DNA of 64,000 nucleotides from Calothrix sp. PCC 6303 (GTDB lineage Bacteria; Cyanobacteriota; Cyanobacteriia; Cyanobacteriales; Nostocaceae): positions 2,852,001-2,916,000 of the forward strand of contig NC_019751.1 in NCBI RefSeq assembly GCF_000317435.1, given 5' to 3'. The notes under the pieces are model-generated. The model ran no database searches. It was not told the origin of the DNA and worked only from the letters and a program-made list of their open reading frames with translations. Made by a program: the position numbers and the translations under genes. Position 1 is the stretch's first letter. Every line of letters begins with the position of its first letter. Below are positions 35,897 through 45,265 of this stretch, one piece after another.

Positions 35897-37586
35897 TAGG
35901 GCTTGCTGAAAAAGTCCTATTTAAGCCAGACCAAGAATCAGTTAACAATGCTTGTAAGTGAAAATATAATTCATTATATGAACTAATTTGAGTAAATATA
36001 ATATTTTCTAATCATCCAAATCTAAAAACAGGGTAAATGCAGTATTTCCTAAAATAGATACAAAAAAAAGTCATAATAATCCGCCGCAGTAATGCTCCAA
36101 GATTCATGACTAGAAAAGTTATAGCAATGGCTGTTTCTGAAGTATTAGAAAGTTTGGTCATCAATCGAGCAAGGCTATATCTTCTTTTTGCTTCTCCAAA
36201 CTTTCCTTCAATACAATTACGGTCTCTCTCATCTAATTGTGCCTGCTTTTTAGTTTCTGTACTAATATTTTTTGCTGGTCGTCCTAATGCTGGACCACTA
36301 ATTCTGATTCCTCTTTCTTTACACCATTTTCTATTCTCTTTGTTTCGATAAATCTGATCTACATGCACTGATTCTGGATAGTATCCTGTTGCAGCTTTAA
36401 ATGCTTCTACTTGTTCTTTTAAATCATCTGATTCATTAAAATTATCCCAACTAATCCGGTCTAAAAATACATATTCTTCGTAACAACTAGCTGATAACTT
36501 GGCTCCAAATTCCACTGATGAACCAGCTTTTCCCCTTACAATTGGACGGACATGAGGTTGTGTTAAACTCACGATTCTATCGTCAACACGAGAAAGACTA
36601 TTTTCATACATGAATAACTGTTGTCGGTATACTTGATTTACCACTAATAGTATTTTATATTTTTGGCTACTTAACCACTCTAGCTTGGCTCCGACTGCTA
36701 TTAATCTATCTATATGTGCTAAGTTTCTTTTCAGGTATCCTAGTTGTTTCTTTACTGCTTTTCTTCTTTGTTTTTTCGATGGTCGTCGTTTTTTCGCTAC
36801 GTCGAGATATTCTTTTCTAGCTGTATTTCTGTAAGTTCTGGGTTTTTTATTTTCGTTGTCATCTAATTCTTCATACAGAATATCTATTATTTCTTCTGTT
36901 TGCTCTCTCGCCTCGTTCAATAATCCTAAATCTGTCGGATATTTAATATCTGCTGGTATACAGGTTGCATCTAATTTTAATTTACCTTGATTTCTTTCTT
37001 CATTTATTTCTTCTTCTCCTCCAAGAATAATAACTTTTTTTCATTTGCTTCTTCACTTTCTTCTTCTCGACTATTTTTGACCATACTCTGATTCATTCTA
37101 TTAACTAATTCTATATCTATTCTTTGTCTAAAATGAACTAGCATCGACGCTTCAAATGGTGCTTCATTGCTATACTTATTCAACCCTATAAAATACTGTA
37201 AATAAGGATTCTCTCTTATTTGTTCTACTGTCTCTCTATCGCTTAATCCCAATCTCTCCTTGATTATTAAAGCTCTGATAGCTGTCCGAAATGACTTTGC
37301 CGGTGCCCCCATTTCAATCCTAAATTGTTGGGCATATTCATCTTCAAATTCTGACCAAGGAATGAAATTAGCCATAATTACCCACCTATTATCCTCTGCC
37401 AATTGCCCCTCAAATGGCAATTCAAACTTTTCTATTGGGGTGGGTGGGTTCTCAATTTTTCTATACATTTTTTATGCCGATGTTAGGGTTTTGAGCCATT
37501 TTACCTGATTTTCTTGCACTTTTTACCTACCTATCGACCTCAATCACTGTTTCTACAAGGGTTTCATCTTTAATCAGCAAGCCCTA
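35897..37586 (-). mobile_element. IS5-like element, ~1.69 kb, with 13-bp inverted repeats
   Basis: TAGGGCTTGCTGA at 35897-35909 and TCAGCAAGCCCTA at 37574-37586 are exact inverted repeats. The transposase is in two frames on the minus strand. Outer TA bases may be the target duplication. The right side is a fragment of another transposase, so it landed in an older IS. Confidence 0.8.
36012..37468 (-). CDS. IS5-like transposase, probably expressed by -1 frameshifting
   Basis: The first frame (37468-37004) starts MYRKIENPPTPIEKFELPFE and carries the DUF772-type N-terminal region (ASMLVHFRQRIDIELV). The second (entering near 37040, visible from 36920 to 36012) continues KLKLDATCIPADIKYPTDLGLLNEA, with the first DDE aspartate, then DRISWDNFNESDD, DQIYRNKENRKWC and RDRNCIEGKFGEAKRRYSL. 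They join by a -1 shift at A AAA AAG (37040-37034, minus strand), a classic slippery heptamer, giving one protein of about 480 residues with no missing part. Intact ends also argue for a working element. Confidence 0.75.
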
Positions 37587-37868
37587 TTTAATGAACAGCA
37601 AAACTTTCAAGGAGATAAAGGATACCAAGGTGGTAAAAATATTACGACTCCTTATAAGAAAAAAAAGAAACAAGAATTAAGTGAAGAACAAAAAACAGAA
37701 AATAAGATTTTATCGAGTCAACGTATATTCGTAGAACATTTAATAAGAATAGTTAAAATATTTCAAATAGCATCTCAAAGATTTAGGCTGAATTCTGACG
37801 TTTATAATGAAATAATTTTAACTGTATGTGGACTGGTTCGATTGCGAATAGGAACTTTAATTTTATGA
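37587..37868 (+). pseudogene. IS5-superfamily transposase, C-terminal fragment
   Basis: The frame reads FNEQQNFQGDKGYQGGKNIT, TPYKKKKKQELSEEQK and SSQRIFVEHLIRIVKIFQIA, ending LVRLRIGTLIL, the C-terminal third of a DDE_Tnp_4-type transposase (conserved DKGYQG and E-H-IR-K). Its 5' part is missing: the sequence left of the inserted element does not continue it. Confidence 0.75.
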
Positions 37869-38010
37869 ACTATTAACATGAATAAAAAATAGTGTTTGCA
37901 TAAATGACGCTATTCTACATTTATGCTCTAAACTATCGGTAACTATCTCAAATGCTTATTACTACGTTGTCCAAGAGTCTACAAGATTTGGTCTCAAAGC
38001 CTTGTAAATA

Positions 38011-38484
38011 TTAGCTTGCGAGTTTTAGGACGTGTCTAGTGATGATATGCCAGATATCGTGGGTTTGGCTTAGTCGTAGTTCGACATAGTGGGCATCGGA
38101 TTCTGCCGCCATTCCCGCATGGAGATTAGGGTCAAAACCCGCTTTCTTCATTGTGGCTGCATAGATGTAGCCCAAGGAATCTTGGGGATAGGTGAGTAAT
38201 GCTTCAAGATCATGGGCTGGGGGAATATAGCGATCGCATATCAACGCTGCACAAGCCGGATATTGTTTTAAGTGTTGGGCAGTCAAATCGTAGGCAGGGG
38301 TTTGTAATAACCCGTCCACCATGTCGCCTACCGTTTGCAGACTATTGTCCCCTAACAGCATAGAAACGAATGACTTAAAAATGATTGCTCGTGCAAAAAA
38401 TGACTTGAAACCATTGCCTACTGGATATTGTATCTGCCGTTGAACGTCAAGGTTAGCAGATGGATTGGGATTAAATTGCATCAT
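38011..38484 (-). pseudogene. Coq4-like protein, C-terminally truncated
   Basis: 157 residues from ATG 38484 (MMQFNPNPSANLD) after GGAG; the frame extends 5' to 38517 but with poorer context. The THDIWHIITR motif near the end is the Coq4 metal-binding HDxxH signature, and YIPPAHDLEALLTYPQDSLGYIYA fits the family (read in segments). Coq4 proteins run 60 or more residues beyond this motif, whereas this one stops 10 residues after it, so the 3' end has been lost. Confidence 0.6.
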
Positions 38485-38517
38485 AAATATCTCCAAAAAA
38501 TCATTAATTGAACGCAA

Positions 38518-38894
38518 TCAGGTACAGCTAGATGTTGCTACCAAAGCAAGTCATTTAGCACTCTATACAAAAGTAAGTGGAAAGGAGCAAAGACTAACGT
38601 CAACCAGGGAGAAACCTGATAGCGTATAAAACGAAACCCGAAGTAGCTGCATCGAAGAAGATAATGAGGGCGTATACTTGCTTTCGGGCGAGTGGAAAAT
38701 ACCCTGCCCAAAAACGACGGGGCTTCCTCTGACTTCTTCAAACTCAGGGGATTCTGGCTCATAGCAAGACTCTCTGGGACAAATTAGATTAATATATGAG
38801 TGTTACTCATGTATTAATAATATGAGCATATCTCATGTTTTGTCAAACTAAATGTGAGGATTATTCATCTTTTTTTTGAGGTAGAGATTAAATA
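38518..38894. promoter_or_regulatory. region upstream of the TetR gene, with a possible decayed minus-strand frame
   Basis: A minus-strand frame of 74 codons (38762-38538) exists, but I see no family signal and consider it doubtful. The right part (38796-38836) holds two clear palindromes described separately. Confidence 0.35.
38796..38836. promoter_or_regulatory. twin palindromic operators of the downstream TetR gene
   Basis: ATGAGTGTTACTCAT (38796-38810) and ATGAGCATATCTCAT (38822-38836) share the frame ATGAG-N5-CTCAT, with centres 26 bases apart. They lie 59 bases before the TetR ATG. Tandem sites of this symmetry are typical for cooperative repressor dimers. Confidence 0.7.
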
Positions 38895-39560
38895 ATGGCA
38901 GAAAGTTCATCAAGCTCTTCTGGAATGCGACGCAAGCCCCGTCAAGCCCGCAGTCAGGAACGGGTGAGCAGAATTTTAGATGTGGCAGAAGAACTGTTTA
39001 TTGTTGAGGGTTACACCGCGACAACGACCAATGCGATCGCCACACGCGCTCAGGTGCCGATTGGCTCGCTCTACCAATTTTTCCCAGACAAGACAGCCAT
39101 TCTCAAAGCCATTGCCTTGCGCTATGGGGAACTACTACATCAAAAGTTTGCAGCCTTCGATGGGGTTGAGTTGGCAAAACTTCCCCTATCTACTTACGTG
39201 GAAAAATTGATTGATACAGCCGATCAATTTTTTACTGATAATCCAGGCTACCACGCTATTTTCATGGAGGTTCAGGGGACGATACCTGAATTGGAGGAAA
39301 TCGAAGAGGCTGCCGATGCTCAACTAATTCAGGATTTGCTAACATCCTTATCTCAACGCGATTCAACCTTAGAACCTGCGGATTATGAAGCGATCGCCTT
39401 TGTGTTGGTAAAAGCTATCGGCATGTTACTGTGGCTATCTCTTAGTCAAGAAATACGGTTACGGCAGCGTCTGGTGGCAGAAACGAAACGGTTCACCTTA
39501 AACTATCTGCAAAGCTATTTTCCATCAGACTCATTACCAGCAACTACTGAAGCGGACTGA
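38895..39560 (+). CDS. TetR/AcrR-family regulator
   Basis: 221 residues. Basic N-terminus (RRKPRQARSQERVSRILDVA), then HTH (TTTNAIATRAQVPIGSLYQFF) and a helical ligand domain with a C-terminal LRQRLVAETKRFTLNYLQSYF helix. It likely binds the twin palindromes just upstream and controls itself and the minus-strand genes (the Coq4-like fragment). Confidence 0.87.
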   Translation: MAESSSSSSGMRRKPRQARSQERVSRILDVAEELFIVEGYTATTTNAIATRAQVPIGSLYQFFPDKTAILKAIALRYGELLHQKFAAFDGVELAKLPLSTYVEKLIDTADQFFTDNPGYHAIFMEVQGTIPELEEIEEAADAQLIQDLLTSLSQRDSTLEPADYEAIAFVLVKAIGMLLWLSLSQEIRLRQRLVAETKRFTLNYLQSYFPSDSLPATTEAD

Positions 39561-40278
39561 CGGGAAAAGTCAGTAACTTCTACGGGCTTTCGCTCTCCCC
39601 AAACCCTAAAACTCCGGCAAGAAAAGCTCCCGACTTTGCCCCGCATAATGGCGGTAAATAATCTCTGGTGAATTACCCACCATCGTTGCCACATCCTTCA
39701 CATCCACCCCATTCTTCAAAGCCATCGTAATAAATGTATGGCGAGTTTGGTAAAGTTTTCTGTACTCAACACCATCAAGGCTTTGCACTACAACCTTCCA
39801 AGCTCGTCCACTGAGGTTATGCATATCTATCCACTTACCTTCAGGTGATGGAAACACCTTTGCTTCACCCGACACATCAACGGGTTGGATGGATTTTAAC
39901 AATCCAGCCAAACGATTATTAATTGGAAAAATTCGCTTTTTCTGCGTCTTCAAACCTGGTTTACAAGTCAATCCCGACTGGGAAACCACCACCGCTTGCT
40001 CAAACCGAATCATCGTAAAGTCCAACACAATATGCTTCCACTGCAAAGCCACAGCTTCTGATGGTCGGCAACCTGTGATGAAAAGAAATTCAATCAACGG
40101 TGCGTAGTATTTGTAATAACGATTTTCCTTGAATGCTCGGATGATGCGATCGCGTTCCTCCAAAGAAAAAGGATTAATATCCGTCTCCTCAGCATCACCC
40201 TTCGGCAATTTAATATCACTTGCCATATCCTCAAACGGATTATCATCAATCAATTGAGATTTCACAGCCCAATTACAA

Positions 40279-42442
40279 CCCACATTCCGCACTTCAGAAT
40301 GTAGCATTTTATGCTACATTAGAACTCTCTGGCACGAGTAAATAAAAATACTCGTAAAATTCAAGTAAGACAGTATTAAGAATCAGCCAAAGGTTATTAA
40401 GTATACAGAAAATTGCGTAGGCGATTAATACTGGTTTCAAGCTTTTGAGAAAAGTTAATATATATTGTTTTATCGTGCCAAATTACTTAGATAGCAAAAG
40501 TGAGACAATTAAAAAAACTCAAAAATATTTGAGAGGTAAAAATGTCACCAACTTCAATTGCAGAAATTAAAAATATAGATCATCTCGGAATAGTAGCTGG
40601 GCTAATTGATGAAATAGGAATAGTTGAAACAATTAATTCCAAATTAGGAGTAGACTCCCGTGAGAAGATTACAGCAGGAGTATTGGTAAAAGCTGTTTTA
40701 ATCAATGGATTAGGATTTGTATCAAGACCTTTATATTTATTCAAGCAGTTTTTTGATGATAAAGCAATTGAATTATTATTGGGAGAAGGTGTAGAAAGTA
40801 ATTATCTCAACGACGATAAAATTGGAAGAGTCATGGATGATTTATATAAATATGGATTGAATAATTTATTTATAGAAATTGTCCTATCAGTAATTAAGAA
40901 ATTTAAAATAGATACAAAATACTCACATTTAGATGCAACTTCATTTCATTTACACGGGAAGTATAAAAGAGAAATGAATCAAGAAAAAGAAGAAGAAATC
41001 ACTAAAGAAAGACCAATATTCATAACCAAAGGATATTCTCGTGACCATAGACCAGATTTAAAGCAATGTGTTTTAGATTTAATCACGAGTAGTGATGGAG
41101 ATATACCATTATTAATGAGAGCAGGAGATGGGAACGAAGCAGATAAAGCAGTATTTGGAAAAATCTTAATAGAATTTAAAAAACAAATAGTTTTTGACAG
41201 TATTATGGTCTGTGACAGCGCATTATATAGCCAAGAGAATCTCAAATTAATTGAGAATTTAAAATGGATAAGTCGAGTGCCGATGACGATTAAGAAAGCA
41301 CAAGAATTAGTTCAGTCTGTAAATACAGAGGAGATGGAAGAGATAGAGGAGATAGAAACAGAAGAAAAGGAGATAGAAACGGAAGAAAAGAAGAAAAAGA
41401 CATATCAAGATTTAGACGGATACAAGTGGAAAGAAGAAATAGTTAATTATGGTGGTATTAAACAAATTTGGCTAATAGTAGAAAGTCAAAAAAGAAAAGA
41501 TAGCGATTTAGAAAAGCTAGATAAAAAGCTAATAAAAGAAAAAGATAAAGTTGAAAAGTTGCTTAAAGAGTTAAAAAGAGAAGATTTTGAAACTCCAGAG
41601 CAAGCACGATATAAACTAAAAGGTATCAATAAAAAGCTAAAATTCCATGAAATTAAAGAAGCTAATTTTATTGAAAGTAAATCAAAAAATAATAAAACTA
41701 TTTATAAAATGGAAGGAGTAAGTTATGAAAAACCCGAAGAAATAGAAATACAAAGAAAGGAAGCTGGAAGGTTTATTTTAGCAACTAACCTAGTTAATGA
41801 CGACGATAAATTAAAACCAGAAGAAATTATTACGACTTATAAAAATCAACAGTCTTGTGAACGAGGATTTAGATTTCTAAAAGACCCCTTGTTTTTTGCA
41901 GATAGTTTTTTTCTTGAAAACCCTGAAAGAATCGAAACTATGCTATTTTTAATGTCTTTATGTTTGCTAGTCTATAACCTTGGTCAAAGGGAACTGAGAA
42001 ATAGCTTAAAAAGAATCAAAATCGGAATCAAGAATCAATTAGGAAAACTAACTTTATCTCCGACATTAAGATGGGTATTTCAATGTTTTCAAGGAATTCA
42101 TTTTTTAATGTTAGATGGTCTTAATCAAATTGTTAATTTAACATCAGAACGTCATTTTATTTTGAGTTGTCTGCCCTCATCTTGTCAAAAATATTATTTA
42201 CTTTCTTAACTTAAACAAGATTTGGACAGGAAATAAAAATTTATTGAAATTTCAAGGAGCAGTAATTGCTCCTCAAATTTTTAGTGCTTACGTAATCTAT
42301 TTTATGGGTCAATCTTTTTGTCTTTGATTATTTATTTTTAAAAGTATATTCATTCAGCATTCTATTTCTTCATCATCCTGACTTTTTACTTTTTCCTTAC
42401 TTGTAATCTTTTTGTACTTCAAATTGAAGTGCGGAATGTGGG
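40279..42442 (+). mobile_element. IS1634-like element, 2164 bp, 18-bp inverted repeats, TTACAA target duplication
   Basis: CCCACATTCCGCACTTCA (40279-40296) and TGAAGTGCGGAATGTGGG (42425-42442) are exact inverted repeats; TTACAA flanks on both sides (40273-40278 and 42443-42448). Just inside the left end, AATGTAGCAT-TTT-ATGCTACATT (40297-40321) forms a strong hairpin that could block read-through from the interrupted gene. Confidence 0.92.
40542..42209 (+). CDS. IS1634-family transposase
   Basis: 555 residues. HLGIVAGLIDEIGIVETINSKLG at the start, KYSHLDATSFHLHGKYKREM with the first Asp, GNEADKAVFGKI, VCDSALYSQENLK for the second Asp, and YKNQQSCERGFRFLKDPLFFADSFFLENPERIETM for the Glu region (read in parts) are the IS1634 pattern. 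There is a Glu/Lys-rich coiled coil at about residues 265-290 and 325-375. It appears complete. Confidence 0.88.
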   Translation: MSPTSIAEIKNIDHLGIVAGLIDEIGIVETINSKLGVDSREKITAGVLVKAVLINGLGFVSRPLYLFKQFFDDKAIELLLGEGVESNYLNDDKIGRVMDDLYKYGLNNLFIEIVLSVIKKFKIDTKYSHLDATSFHLHGKYKREMNQEKEEEITKERPIFITKGYSRDHRPDLKQCVLDLITSSDGDIPLLMRAGDGNEADKAVFGKILIEFKKQIVFDSIMVCDSALYSQENLKLIENLKWISRVPMTIKKAQELVQSVNTEEMEEIEEIETEEKEIETEEKKKKTYQDLDGYKWKEEIVNYGGIKQIWLIVESQKRKDSDLEKLDKKLIKEKDKVEKLLKELKREDFETPEQARYKLKGINKKLKFHEIKEANFIESKSKNNKTIYKMEGVSYEKPEEIEIQRKEAGRFILATNLVNDDDKLKPEEIITTYKNQQSCERGFRFLKDPLFFADSFFLENPERIETMLFLMSLCLLVYNLGQRELRNSLKRIKIGIKNQLGKLTLSPTLRWVFQCFQGIHFLMLDGLNQIVNLTSERHFILSCLPSSCQKYYLLS

Positions 42443-43026
42443 TTACAACAAGCCGAAAATTGAGTCAGGATTTTTTTGGAAGATAACGGACTTTTATTGG
42501 CAATCAACCAATCTCGAATTGCGATCGCTTTATCTAAAGTTTTCACCGGGAGGTGAACATTAATACAGCGATAAATTTTATGGTAATCCTTCGCCAAAGT
42601 GCTGGGCGATAAACTCGATCGCTTATATTCGGTGTAACTGTCCCACAAATCCGCTAGAGAAGCATAACTCTCAACAACTGGTGTAACTGATGGTGTAAAC
42701 ACAACCTGCTGGGATTGGGGTTTGTACCTTTCCAACGTCACATCGAAATTGTTGCAGAGAATATCCAACTCGATTTGCCGAGACTTCATTTCAGCCAGCT
42801 TGCGGTTGGCTTTGGTATCGGTAAACCCGGTTGAGAGATAATGCCGTTTACCCCCAAAACTGAAAACTAATTGCAGGCGATCGTTCGAGGTTTTGATTTG
42901 AACAGTACCCTTAGAGGCTTTGCGTTGCGAACTCACAGGTGACTCCTGAAATTCAAGCCAAGACACAGGGAAACTGCTAGCAAGTTACCCCCGCACCTTG
43001 AAAACATTGAAATCAGCGCGCTCTGA

Positions 43027-43047
43027 TTTACCCCAACTTTACCCCAA
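43027..43047. promoter_or_regulatory. left pair of TTTACCCC repeats (candidate integrase arm sites)
   Basis: TTTACCCCAA occurs twice in tandem (43027-43036 and 43038-43047), with an 11-base period. A second pair lies on the other side of the tRNA fragment. Tandem arm-type sites are expected for tyrosine integrases with an N-terminal arm-binding domain. Confidence 0.5.
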
Positions 43048-43146
43048 TAAATAGTCCAAACATGTCCAAAAATGTCCAACGTCGTCATATTCTTGCACCA
43101 AATTTGTACCCCTAGAATGGCTGGAATGGGGTTTTGGTTGAAATTA

Positions 43147-43178
43147 AAACCCCTGAAAGCTATGTGTTTCAGGGGTTT
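43147..43178 (-). terminator. strong hairpin downstream of the tRNA-Phe fragment
   Basis: AAACCCCTGAAA (43147-43158) and TTTCAGGGGTTT (43167-43178) give a perfect 12-bp stem with an 8-base loop; read on the minus strand it is followed by a T-rich run. It is placed as the native terminator of the tRNA on the minus strand. Confidence 0.8.
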
Positions 43179-43187
43179 CGATGGTTA

Positions 43188-43232
43188 TGCCAGGAACGAG
43201 ACTTGAACTCGTGACACGAGGATTTTCAGTCC
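43188..43232 (-). tRNA. 3' portion of a tRNA-Phe(GAA) gene (attachment-site fragment)
   Basis: On the minus strand the sequence starts GGACTGAAAATCC (anticodon arm with GAA), continues through the variable region and a T arm ACGAG-TTCAAGT-CTCGT, and ends TCCTGGCA, the acceptor 3' strand with discriminator. The D arm and the 5' acceptor strand are absent: the bases before GGACTG are unrelated. So this is about 45 of 73 bases of tRNA-Phe and cannot be functional. It lies about 220 bases from the integrase start, as expected for an att core. Confidence 0.85.
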
Positions 43233-43277
43233 GGCTTCAATACACTTATATCAGTAGTTTCACGGTTTACAAAAACC

Positions 43278-43299
43278 TTTACCCCCAATTTACCCCCAA
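43278..43299. promoter_or_regulatory. right pair of TTTACCCCC repeats (candidate integrase arm sites)
   Basis: TTTACCCCCAA occurs twice (43278-43288 and 43289-43299) with the same 11-base period as the left pair. Together the pairs flank the tRNA-derived core, the layout of an attP site. Confidence 0.5.
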
Positions 43300-43424
43300 A
43301 CTCAATTTGACCAAAATTAGTCCTCCTTTACTCCTCTGGTCTCGGCACTTAAACGCTGAAAATGTCACTAAAAGATTTAAAATGGACTTGAATCCATATG
43401 GCTTTGAAGTCATAATATTACAGT

Positions 43425-43778
43425 ATGGCGTGGGAAGTTTTATTTCATGAAGAATTTGAGCCTGAGTTCTATGAACTTCCTCAAGAAGCTCAAGATGAAT
43501 TGCTGGCTTATGCAAAATTACTTGAATGCGAGAGTCCACATCTTAAAAGACCTCACGCTGATACACTCAATAGTTCTTCGTATGACAATGTGAAGGAACT
43601 TCGGTTTAAAGCGGCAGGTGGAGTATGGCGAGTAGCTTTTGCTTTTGACCTAAAGCGTCAAGGAATTTTACTCGTGGCTGGAGATAAAGCAGGAACTAGC
43701 CAAAAGCGATTTTATAAACAACTTATCGCAAAAGCTGATAAACGATTTGGGGAACATTTAAGTCGATTGCAAGAATAA
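43425..43778 (+). CDS. HigB/RelE-like toxin (Gp49-type)
   Basis: 117 residues. WEVLFHEEFEPEFYELPQEAQDELLAYAKLLE, VKELRFKAAGGVWRVAFAFD and ILLVAGDKAGTSQKRFYKQLIAKAD (read in segments) match the Gp49-like HigB toxins, ribosome-dependent mRNA interferases. KELR and WRVAF include the basic residues of the active face. The antitoxin gene starts 13 bases downstream, the toxin-first order typical of higBA. Confidence 0.85.
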   Translation: MAWEVLFHEEFEPEFYELPQEAQDELLAYAKLLECESPHLKRPHADTLNSSSYDNVKELRFKAAGGVWRVAFAFDLKRQGILLVAGDKAGTSQKRFYKQLIAKADKRFGEHLSRLQE

Positions 43779-43790
43779 GGAGTATTGGTG

Positions 43791-44126
43791 ATGGCAAAGA
43801 ATCTCAATGAAATAATGCAAAATCTGCCACGCGATCGCGTTCAAAAAATCGAAGCACGGGCAGCTGAGTTAATTGCTGAATATATGACACTTCAGGATGT
43901 AAGAAAAGCAAGAGAACTTACCCAAGAGCGGATGGGAGAATTATTGGGGATTCGTCAGGATAGTATCTCAAAGCTGGAAAAGCGTACCGATCTTCTGCTT
44001 TCAACTCTACGGGGCTATTTGAATGCAATGGGAGGTGAGCTTGAACTGGTTGTCAAATTCTCCGATCGCCCACCTGTTATAATTACTGGGCTTGCAGAGC
44101 TTGATGATGAAGATTACGAAACTTAA
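43791..44126 (+). CDS. HigA-like antitoxin (Xre HTH)
   Basis: 111 residues from ATG 43791 with AAGGAG at 43777-43782. KARELTQERMGELLGIRQDSISKLEKRTDLLLSTLRGYLNAMGGELELVV (read in parts) is the HTH core of HigA-type antitoxins. It would neutralise the preceding toxin and repress the operon. A stabilising role for the integrative element or plasmid is likely by analogy. Confidence 0.87.
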   Translation: MAKNLNEIMQNLPRDRVQKIEARAAELIAEYMTLQDVRKARELTQERMGELLGIRQDSISKLEKRTDLLLSTLRGYLNAMGGELELVVKFSDRPPVIITGLAELDDEDYET

Positions 44127-44134
44127 TCAAAAAT

Positions 44135-44467
44135 ATGCAACAGTTAGGAACGCCAATATCGTTCGTAGGAATTGATGTATCCCTCGTGACTGTTTTATTG
44201 CAGGAAGAACACCCCGATTTAGCACACTTACCGATTCATCTGGTTGATGCGGGTTGGGATAATGCCATATTTCGATTAGGTGAGGATTTATCGATCCGAC
44301 TTCCCTGTCGTCAAGTTGCAGCTAAACTCATAGAAAACGAACAAACTTGGCTTCCCAAACTAAGCGAAATCCTGAAATCCACCTGTTTTATTCCGTTTCT
44401 TTGGATATTGACGATATCTGCGAAATCTCTTGATATTATGACTAAAATACTTGTAAATAAGAAATAG
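44135..44467 (+). pseudogene. aminoglycoside phosphotransferase-like protein, N-terminal fragment
   Basis: 110 codons. LPIHLVDAGWDNAIFRLGED, LSIRLPCRQVAAKLIENEQ and TWLPKL match the N-lobe of APH-family enzymes (first ~75 residues). The following 35 residues are unrelated. A full APH has about 300 residues with an HGD motif, absent here, so the fragment is not active. Confidence 0.7.
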
Positions 44468-44476
44468 TTGGGTCAG

Positions 44477-44914
44477 ATGAGCTATTTTGTCGTAATTTCT
44501 GGCGAAGGTTGTTGTGCTCTTCCCATAGCACGCGGAATTATTGTACCGATCGAGACTGCACAGGATTACGTCAGCAGTCTAGCTGGGCTACTCACTGCCA
44601 TCGATGGGCAACCTCTCTTCTTCTGGGACGATGGAAAGACTGGGACTTCTCACGAGATTGTATGTGAAGCCGAGAGTGAAGCCCAGATGATGCTCTGTGG
44701 ATTAGAGATACTACAAGTCTGTGCTTTCAGTAAGGTTCTAACAGACAGCGATCGCCTTGGTTGCCGAATTCGTGTTTGGTGGGCAAACAACGATCCGGAA
44801 GCATTTCTCCGTGTTCCTTGTGCTGAAGGTGCGCTTGATGCCGCTCGAATTTCCAATCGCCAGGTTCAAAACGGCAACAACATAGAATTTGTGATGCGAC
44901 CAACTATGTGTTGA
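44477..44914 (+). CDS. hypothetical protein, family not recognised
   Basis: 145 residues from ATG 44477 (a TTG start 9 bases earlier is possible). MSYFVVISGEGCCALPIARG, LFFWDDGKTGTSHEIVCEAE and RIRVWWANNDPEAFLRVPCA are visible; five Cys but no clear motif. No signal peptide or transmembrane helix. It may be an immunity-type or cargo protein; that is a guess. Confidence 0.45.
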   Translation: MSYFVVISGEGCCALPIARGIIVPIETAQDYVSSLAGLLTAIDGQPLFFWDDGKTGTSHEIVCEAESEAQMMLCGLEILQVCAFSKVLTDSDRLGCRIRVWWANNDPEAFLRVPCAEGALDAARISNRQVQNGNNIEFVMRPTMC

Positions 44915-45265
44915 CGAAATACTATATTTCCCATCACTCTCCAGGTTCATCTTCAAATTTTGACTGATTTTTATAATATATTGGCGATCGCACGCAAATG
45001 GCTTGATTGTTCAGCCTCAAGTTAAAGTTAATTTCCGGCATACTTTTTCTGCTTTGATGTAGAAAGCTCTAACACCATTGCAATGTCGGCTCTTATGCTG
45101 CATGACTGCTGTTTGCACAGAAGATTCTCGCCCCTTTTCCAGTTCTCAATATCAGCCTTTAATTGATGATATTGCGATCTCTCTTACATATATTTAAGTG
45201 GGTTAAAGAATTAATGGAACTGGCACAGCAAAGCGATGACCCGAAAATAAGAGTATTAATAACAT
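44915..45265. other. spacer without a recognised gene
   Basis: 351 bases. A HIP1-like GGCGATCGCA occurs near 44985; otherwise I see no gene, repeat or regulatory motif that I can support. Confidence 0.3.

Larger units (their letters stand above)
39606..42966 (-). pseudogene. tyrosine recombinase (phage-type integrase) interrupted by an IS1634-like element
   Basis: The N-terminal part, 42966-42443, starts MSWLEFQESPVSSQRKASKG and ends ILTQFSACC. The C-terminal part, 40278-39606, continues NWAVKSQLIDDNPFEDM. Removing the IS (40279-42442) and one TTACAA copy restores TGT TGT AAT TGG in frame, giving one protein of about 395 residues. The catalytic domain has GCRPSEAVALQWKHI (first Arg), YQTRHTFITMAL (H/R box) and IIYRHYAGQSRELF (Tyr). 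It lies next to a tRNA-Phe half gene, its probable attachment site. Confidence 0.88.

Noticed and set aside
38538-38762. 74-codon minus-strand frame before the TetR gene
   Set aside because: No family signal, no good ribosome-binding site; may be a decayed fragment but cannot be supported as a gene.
43188-43232. A functional tRNA-Phe gene
   Set aside because: The D arm and 5' acceptor strand are absent, so only the 3' part is present.
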